Shown here piece after piece: positions 21,601 through 25,591 of a stretch of 25,591 nucleotides of DNA. Source of the DNA: CBDTTW01 sp965363675 (GTDB taxonomy: Bacteria > Bacteroidota > Rhodothermia > Rhodothermales > DASSAV01); assembly GCA_965363675.1 (NCBI GenBank), contig CBDTTW010000022.1, positions 1-25,591 of the forward strand. Direction: 5' to 3'. The notes beneath the pieces are model-generated. The model saw only the letters and a list, made by a program, of their open reading frames with translations. It was not told the origin of the DNA and ran no database searches. How positions within the stretch are numbered: position 1 is the first letter of the stretch; every line of letters begins with the position of its first letter. Position numbers and translations under genes: made by a program.

Positions 21601-23306
21601 ACCGCCGACGAGTCGAACACGGCCGTAAGCGCGCCTTCCACGTCGCCGGGCGCCGCCCCGCGCCCTTCGAGCGTGAACCGCGCGTTCAGGTCGGTCGCGA
21701 GCGAGTCGCGGCGCAGCCACTGGCCCACATCGACGTGCACGGCCAGAATGTCGGCGCTCCAGGTCGGGGCGGCGCGGTCCAGCGAAGCCTCCCATGTGGC
21801 CTCGGCCCGCTGGCGGTCGCGGCGCACGCGCGCCGCGCCGTGCGCCAGGCCGCCGCCGACCGAGAGGCGGGCGCTGAGCGAATCCACGGCGTAGCCGCGC
21901 AGGCTGGAGGCCCCGAGGCGCACCTCGGCGGCGGCCTGCGCCGAGGCCGGCTCCAGGCCCCGGCCTTCGAGGGCGACGCTTCCGGAGAGCGCCGACGGGA
22001 AGTCGGCGAGCCCCGGCACGGCGCCGAGGTTCAGGTCGGCGACGGCCAGGCGGGCGCGGTAGCGGAGCGGCGCGCCGGGGGCGTGGGCCGCCGAAACCGT
22101 TCCGTCGGCGCGGCCCGCCGGCCCTTCCACGCGGCCCTCGGCGCGCGCCTGGTAGGCGGCCCCGGCGCCGGACTTGAGGTTCCACCAGCCTTCCGAGCGC
22201 AGCGCCCCCCCGAGGCCGTCGAGCGCGGCGGCGGCCGTTTGCGGCAGCGCGGGAACGAGCGCCTGCACGTCGGCCGAGCGGAGGCGGGCGCGGCCCAAGT
22301 CCAGCGCGAAGCCGAGCGAGTCGAGGCGGCCCCCCAGGCGCAGGCTGCCTTCCAGGCGCGAGGCGCCTGCGCGGGCCGAGAACGCCGAAACGTGCAGGCG
22401 GCGCAGCGTGCCTTCGGCTTCGAGGGCAAGCGTGGCCTCCGAGGCCAGAGGCAGGCGCGGCAGGGCGCGGCGCAGCTCGTCGAAGCCGATGCGGCTGGGG
22501 GCCAGCGAAACGGACAGGGCGCGCTCGGCGGCGGGACGCCCGCGCCCCACGAGGGCCGTAAGCTGGAGGCTGCTCGCGGGCGTGCGCAGGCGCACCCCGT
22601 TCATCTCCAGGCGGTCGGAGGCGATGACGAATTGCCCCTGAAGCTGCTCGATGCGCAGCCCGAGGCCCGGCGCCTCGGCCGCGAAGGCGTCGAGGTCTAC
22701 CACCTTGCGCTCGGGGCGCCAGTCTACGGCGGCCTGCAAGGCGATGCCTCGGGCCGAGGCGTGCGTATAGTCGAAAACCTGCCCCGAGGCGACGGCGGCG
22801 GGCAGGGCGCCCGCGTTCTCGGTGGAAAGGGCGCCGCCAAGGATGCGCACGTCGGCCGAGCCGACGACCCACCGGCCGCCTCCCGGCGCCGCCGGGCGCC
22901 GCCGCTCCAGCGCCGACTGCACGTTCCAGCGGCCCGCCGCGCTGCGCACGAGGCGCACCCGCGGCCGGTAGAACGTGGCGCTGCGGAGCGAGAGGCGGCG
23001 GCTCGTCAGGTCGCTCCAGCGGGGGCGCAGCACCACCGAGTCGATGCGCGCCACCGCCGAGCCGTCCGGGGCGAGCAGCGCCACATCGACGGCGTAGAGG
23101 TCGTTCACGAGGTTGCCCGTCAGCCGCCCGATGCGCAGGCGCCCCCGGAACTCGTCGGCGAAGCGCTGCTCCAGTTGCGTGCGCAGACCGTCGCGGCCTA
23201 CCTGCGTGCGCGTCAGCCCGACGAAGACGACGGCGGCGGCGAGCGCGGCGTAGAGCAGGCCGCGCAGCGCGAGCGTTCCGATATGTAGGGTGCGGGCGGG
23301 GGTCAC
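18609..23306 (-). CDS. TamB-like translocation/assembly module protein (DUF490)
   Basis: A 1565-residue giant. Residues about 11-31 are a single membrane anchor, followed by QVGRDGLRTQLEQRF and an AsmA/TamB-like N-terminal segment (LRIGRLTGNLVNDLYAVDVA). The middle is a long run of beta-strand-rich repeats, with an Ala/Pro/Glu/Val-rich linker near residues 640-670. The last part is the TamB C-terminal domain (DFNIFAPPGSTIHLVIDPL, GTGRIQFRRREGEYATYGRV, AGDYLFTAGDVFFRRFLLDG). TamB-type proteins span the periplasm and guide outer-membrane protein insertion or phospholipid transport. No Omp85 partner (TamA/BamA) is encoded in this window. The start is GTG at 23306: an in-frame TAG lies upstream at 23333-23331, and GTG is the first usable codon that keeps the membrane anchor. 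It follows aroB by 69 bases on the same strand, perhaps co-transcribed. Confidence 0.9.
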   Translation of the reverse strand: MTPARTLHIGTLALRGLLYAALAAAVVFVGLTRTQVGRDGLRTQLEQRFADEFRGRLRIGRLTGNLVNDLYAVDVALLAPDGSAVARIDSVVLRPRWSDLTSRRLSLRSATFYRPRVRLVRSAAGRWNVQSALERRRPAAPGGGRWVVGSADVRILGGALSTENAGALPAAVASGQVFDYTHASARGIALQAAVDWRPERKVVDLDAFAAEAPGLGLRIEQLQGQFVIASDRLEMNGVRLRTPASSLQLTALVGRGRPAAERALSVSLAPSRIGFDELRRALPRLPLASEATLALEAEGTLRRLHVSAFSARAGASRLEGSLRLGGRLDSLGFALDLGRARLRSADVQALVPALPQTAAAALDGLGGALRSEGWWNLKSGAGAAYQARAEGRVEGPAGRADGTVSAAHAPGAPLRYRARLAVADLNLGAVPGLADFPSALSGSVALEGRGLEPASAQAAAEVRLGASSLRGYAVDSLSARLSVGGGLAHGAARVRRDRQRAEATWEASLDRAAPTWSADILAVHVDVGQWLRRDSLATDLNARFTLEGRGAAPGDVEGALTAVFDSSAVRYNHRERRIAPHTSRLEVLPYAPGAPRLRLTGDLATAEVRGVRSAGPVIALARRWTEAVRQAAARQLDKPYHEAPAAPLPAADVPEPVAAPEPVAAEDAAGDNALDLEARVVFHQSQALGAFFPGLPVLHTDLEARLALRTAGEEVLFEGALRADSLVAGSFRLDSLGLSLSGAANLSLPLEESARFEASAHAAALRAAAFTLLDPAAEAGFAARAGRLRFEATQRKQADPVRLAAALRLLPGENRLDLTEVYVGTGDYVWTKTGGGPLRLFSDAVVAPLVVVEGRSKSQGAAQQITIQGVLSGAPEDSVFVDARGIVLREVSQLFSARYAIGGVLNGRATVTGGLQRPRLGGYAEIYALSVDNRMLGDVTATAGYEPGRNSVPVDIRLQQNPLLLEAPADPGGIQIVDNDVHVTGYVHMPETGDAGPWLDAARLDLAVAAGRVDLVFLEYIFRDVLRATRGGISGVGAVSGSLRRPVFNGQFAVADAHLEVPRFNLALDGVASFEIDREGLHIRQATLTDKTGGKATASGSLLFNEYRYFSLDFSGVLDRMQIIDVMTSRDLPFYGRIWASGPISLTGPLYGATLRAPDAATAPESEIFIPIVETSSLVDPGFIIFTDSTGALPDLNELVRRSNVLSKRPAGERDFLTGLDLDFNIFAPPGSTIHLVIDPLLGDQMNAIGTGRIQFRRREGEYATYGRVDVAAGDYLFTAGDVFFRRFLLDGGALTWDGDPVDAILDVTASYRTRASREGLNQNVSSSLIPLVVRLNVTGRVSTPAVNLSLAVDRDSRDLDGGLNTQGLEAELNQPERAAEYATSVLLTNSFLLTASSLTQPSDLGGGGGRNQFAFNSVSQLVASQINRYLSRAIPNLDLNFGLQGADAQDLDVTYGVALRLLDERLVIRGEGIYERGSDVVAASGEGRNRGEVVVEVRLNDAVALEVFYRREGDVLSDAVLTNTTGAGVSYEAQFSTWRRLFGRIFGGRTPAPPDTSAVAGPAR

Positions 23307-23375
23307 ACGGGAGCCGGGGGGTTGCAGACTCTAACGCGCGAAGCGGCCGATTCGTTTAGGCCGGAGCGGCGGCGC

Positions 23376-24473
23376 TCAGTCGGGGCAGGCGGTTCGCCAG
23401 GCGTCCAGCGCCTCCTCGGGCGCCACGTCGGCGGCGACGTAGGCATCGCCGATGCCGCCGAGCAGCACGAAGCGCACGGTTCCGGCGTCGTTCTTTTTGT
23501 CCACCTGCATCGCGCCGAGCAGCGCCTGCTCGTCGAGGGCGCGGGCGCCGGGCGGCGTCGGGATGCGCCCCACGAGGCCGAGCGCACGCTCCAGCGGGAA
23601 GCCCGGCCGGCGGCGCGCCGAGAGGTGCAGGGCGGCCCGCATGCCGAGGGCTACGGCCTCGCCGTGCGTGAAGCGGCCGTAGCCGGCCACGCGCTCGACG
23701 GCGTGCCCGAACGTGTGCCCGAAGTTCAGGACGGCGCGCAGCCCGTGCTCGCGCTCGTCCTGGGCCACGACGGCGGCCTTCACGGCCACGGCGTCGCGCA
23801 CGAGGCGCGGCAGCAGGGCGGGCTCGGCCCGAAAGACGGCCTCCCAGTGGGCTTCCAGGAAGTCGAACAAGGCCGCGTCGGCGATCAGGCCGTGCTTGAC
23901 GACCTCGGCGAGGCCGCCCGTCCACTCGCGGCGCGGAAGCGTGCCGAGCGTAGACGCATCCGAGAGCACGAGCGCCGGCTGGTAGAACGCCCCGATCAGG
24001 TTTTTGCCCGCCGCGTGGTTGATGCCGGTTTTGCCCCCTACGGCGCTATCTACCTGCGCTACGAGCGACGTAGGGATCTGCGCCAGCGGCAGGCCCCGCA
24101 GCAGCGTCGCCGCGGCAAAGCCCGCCAAATCGCCGACGACGCCGCCGCCGAGCGCCACGACGACCGTTTTGCGGTCGATAGGCCAGCCGAGCGCCGCGTC
24201 GTAGAGGCGCTGCAAGTGCTCGGGCGACTTGGTTTGCTCGCCGGGGGGCAGCACGAGCGTACGCGCCTCGGCGCCGCCGCGCGCCAGGGCCGCCTCCAGA
24301 CGCGCGCCGTGGCAGGCGTGGACGTTTTCATCCGTCACGACGAGGCAGCGGGCGGCCCGGAGGCCGACCCCCGCGAGGGCCTCGGGCAAAGCTTCGATGC
24401 GGTCGAAGACGATAGGGTAGCTGCGGCCGCCGTCGAGGGCAATGACGAGGGGCTCCGTCGCAGGGTCGTTCAT
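23376..24473 (-). CDS. aroB: 3-dehydroquinate synthase
   Basis: A 365-residue protein for the second step of the shikimate pathway (DAHP to 3-dehydroquinate, NAD- and zinc-dependent, cytoplasmic). Family motifs are complete: PGEQTKS (77-83), GGGVVGDLAGFAAATLLRG (109-127), QVDSAVGGKTGIN (140-152), GKNLIGAFYQP (156-166), GGLAEVVKHG (186-195), NFGHTFGHAVE (250-260) and HGEAVALGM (270-278). Zinc ligands are E190, H253 and H270. The spacing of 63 and 80 residues from the glutamate equals that of the well-studied enzymes. The length is normal for bacteria. No other shikimate genes are near. The gene is divergent from the quinone oxidoreductase over a 121-base gap with a strong inverted repeat. No Shine-Dalgarno sequence is visible. 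TamB follows by 69 bases. Confidence 0.97.
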   Translation of the reverse strand: MNDPATEPLVIALDGGRSYPIVFDRIEALPEALAGVGLRAARCLVVTDENVHACHGARLEAALARGGAEARTLVLPPGEQTKSPEHLQRLYDAALGWPIDRKTVVVALGGGVVGDLAGFAAATLLRGLPLAQIPTSLVAQVDSAVGGKTGINHAAGKNLIGAFYQPALVLSDASTLGTLPRREWTGGLAEVVKHGLIADAALFDFLEAHWEAVFRAEPALLPRLVRDAVAVKAAVVAQDEREHGLRAVLNFGHTFGHAVERVAGYGRFTHGEAVALGMRAALHLSARRRPGFPLERALGLVGRIPTPPGARALDEQALLGAMQVDKKNDAGTVRFVLLGGIGDAYVAADVAPEEALDAWRTACPD

Positions 24474-24517
24474 GAGGGCGCGGGGGCTGTTGGTCCGAGG
24501 GGAGGCAGAGGGCTACA

Positions 24518-24549
24518 TTGCCCGGCGGCGCGGCGTTGCCGCCGGGCAA
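24518..24549. promoter_or_regulatory. perfect 12-bp inverted repeat between divergent aroB and the quinone oxidoreductase
   Basis: TTGCCCGGCGGC (24518-24529) and GCCGCCGGGCAA (24538-24549) are exact inverted arms with an 8-base spacer. The flanking genes start, not end, here, so a terminator is not expected. An operator or a leader hairpin on one of the two mRNAs is more likely. No promoter could be assigned with confidence. Confidence 0.55.
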
Positions 24550-24594
24550 GGCGCGCTGCTGAAACCTAAAAGATAGAGATAGAAAGGAAATCCT

Positions 24595-25590
24595 ATGCCG
24601 ACGAAGATAATGAAGGCCGTGCTCGTGCGCGAGAAGGGCGGGGCCGACCAGCTCGCCCTGGGCGAGGCCCCGCGCCCGGAAGCCGGTCCGGGCGAGCTGC
24701 TGGTGCGCGTCCACGCGACGGCGCTCAACCGCGCCGACATCCTGCAACGCGAGGGCAAGTACCCGCCGCCGCCGGGGGCAAGCAGCCTGCTGGGGTTGGA
24801 GGCGGCGGGCGTCGTGGAGGCCGTGGGCGCGCAGGCCGGGCCGTGGCGCCCCGGCGACCGCGTGTGCGGCCTCATGGGCGGCGGCGGCTACGCCGAGTAC
24901 GCCGTGCTGGACGCCGGGCTGGCGCTGCCGATCCCCGAGGCGATGGGCTTCGCGGAGGCCGCCGCCATTCCGGAAGTGTTCCTGACGGCTTACCAGGCGC
25001 TGCATTGGCTGGCGCGCGTGCAACCGGGCGAGCATGTGCTGATCCACGCGGCGGCCAGCGGCGTCGGGACGGCGGCGCTGCAACTGGCGGGGCTGGCCGG
25101 GGCGCACGCCTACGCCACGGCGTCGGCGGGCAAGCTGCCGTTTTGCGCCTCGCTCGGCGCCGAGGTAGGCATCGACTACAAAACCGAGGACTTCGCCGCA
25201 CGCATGCATGAGGCCACGGGCGGGCACGGAGCCGATGTGATCATCGACTTCGTGGGCGGCCCTAACTGGGAGAAAAACGTGCGCGCCCTGGCTCTCGACG
25301 GGCGGATGGTGCTGCTGGCGATGCTGGGCGGCGCGCGCGCCGAGGGGCTGGACTTGCGGCCCTTTTTCGCCAAACGCCTCTCCGTAATGGCCTCAACGCT
25401 GCGCTCCCGGACCGTCGCGTATCAAGCGCGCCTGACGGCGGACGCGGCGGCGCTGCTGTTGCCGGCCTTCGAGGCGGGGCGGCTGCGGCCCGTCATCGAC
25501 CGGGTGTACCCCTGGCAGGAGGTCGCCGAGGCGCACCGCCGCATGGAGGCCAACGAGAACATCGGCAAAATCGTGCTGCAAGTGGCCTAG
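24595..25590 (+). CDS. NAD(P)H quinone oxidoreductase, PIG3 type (zinc-free MDR family)
   Basis: A 331-residue complete protein of the medium-chain dehydrogenase/reductase superfamily. The GroES-like substrate domain contains TALNRADILQREGKYPPPPG (42-61), a signature of the PIG3/TP53I3 subgroup. The Rossmann domain has HAAASGVGTAALQLA (151-165) for the nicotinamide nucleotide. Catalytic zinc ligands of alcohol dehydrogenases are absent, as expected for quinone reductases. It should reduce quinones or related enones with NADPH in the cytoplasm. The usual serine/arginine NADPH pocket is not obvious in TASAGKLPFCASLGA, so NADH is possible. AAAGGA (24583-24588) precedes the ATG by six bases. ATG 24610 would give the common MKAVLV start but lacks a binding site. 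The gene ends one base before the window edge. Confidence 0.92.
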   Translation: MPTKIMKAVLVREKGGADQLALGEAPRPEAGPGELLVRVHATALNRADILQREGKYPPPPGASSLLGLEAAGVVEAVGAQAGPWRPGDRVCGLMGGGGYAEYAVLDAGLALPIPEAMGFAEAAAIPEVFLTAYQALHWLARVQPGEHVLIHAAASGVGTAALQLAGLAGAHAYATASAGKLPFCASLGAEVGIDYKTEDFAARMHEATGGHGADVIIDFVGGPNWEKNVRALALDGRMVLLAMLGGARAEGLDLRPFFAKRLSVMASTLRSRTVAYQARLTADAAALLLPAFEAGRLRPVIDRVYPWQEVAEAHRRMEANENIGKIVLQVA

Positions 25591-25591
25591 A

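Noticed and set aside
20061..23288. 1075-codon open frame on the plus strand opposite tamB
   Set aside because: It is rich in Arg, Ala, Gly and Glu with no recognisable domain, and lies exactly antisense to a well-supported gene. Long antisense frames are normal in such GC-rich DNA. The same holds for plus-strand frames at 5885-7510, 7569-9419 and 11433-13511, and the minus-strand frame at 3009-4703.

Overview
This is a high-GC bacterial window, roughly two thirds or more G+C by eye. It carries 15 protein-coding genes that I can support (14 complete, one cut by the left edge) and one tRNA. The gene content points to the Bacteroidota/Rhodothermota side of the tree, most like Rhodothermales. 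The evidence is a NagB-type deaminase fused to a PIG-L/LmbE deacetylase domain, a Nudix/winged-helix regulator beside a glycosidase, paired Tat-exported Gfo/Idh/MocA oxidoreductases, and a TamB-like giant protein. The phylum is an inference from families. No rRNA or marker phylogeny is available here.

Layout. At 1-260 (-) is the N-terminus of a DUF2339-like membrane protein, running off the edge. At 399-1895 (-) is a secreted serine hydrolase of the class C beta-lactamase fold. At 2192-2923 (-) is a Nudix-fold transcriptional regulator, divergent from a membrane-anchored GH3 glycosidase (3048-5024, +). A 19-bp palindrome lies between them. The glycosidase converges on tRNA-Leu(CAG) (5095-5178, -) across a shared bidirectional terminator. 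A STAS-domain protein (5410-5781, +) stands alone. Two Tat-exported Gfo/Idh/MocA oxidoreductases (8675 down to 5840, -) form an operon whose promoter holds a LacI-type operator between the -35 and -10 boxes. A CAP-domain lipoprotein (8781-9518, -) is divergent from a TolC-type outer membrane protein (9908-11428, +), over an AT-rich island with two perfect palindromes.

From 15713 down to 11511 (-) runs a lacI-family regulator, a ROK-family kinase and the NagB/PIG-L fusion. This looks like an amino-sugar catabolic unit. Its ROK-nagB promoter region carries two LacI-like operators exactly 21 bp apart. Divergent from lacI is a sugar nucleotidyltransferase (15836-16747, +). It meets a bacterial dynamin-like GTPase (16755-18515, -) tail to tail. 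Upstream on the minus strand are a 1565-residue TamB-like protein (18609-23306), with an intrinsic terminator wrapped round its stop codon, and 3-dehydroquinate synthase aroB (23376-24473). A PIG3-type quinone oxidoreductase (24595-25590, +) closes the window, divergent from aroB across a perfect 12-bp inverted repeat.

The most interesting theme is regulatory. One LacI-family protein encoded here has matching operator sequences at two separate transcription units, the exported oxidoreductase pair and the ROK-NagB/PIG-L pair. This suggests a single sugar regulon joining periplasmic sugar oxidation to cytoplasmic amino-sugar processing. A second unit pairs a catalytically degenerate Nudix regulator with a GH3 glycosidase through a palindromic site. 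All functions are inferred from sequence alone.
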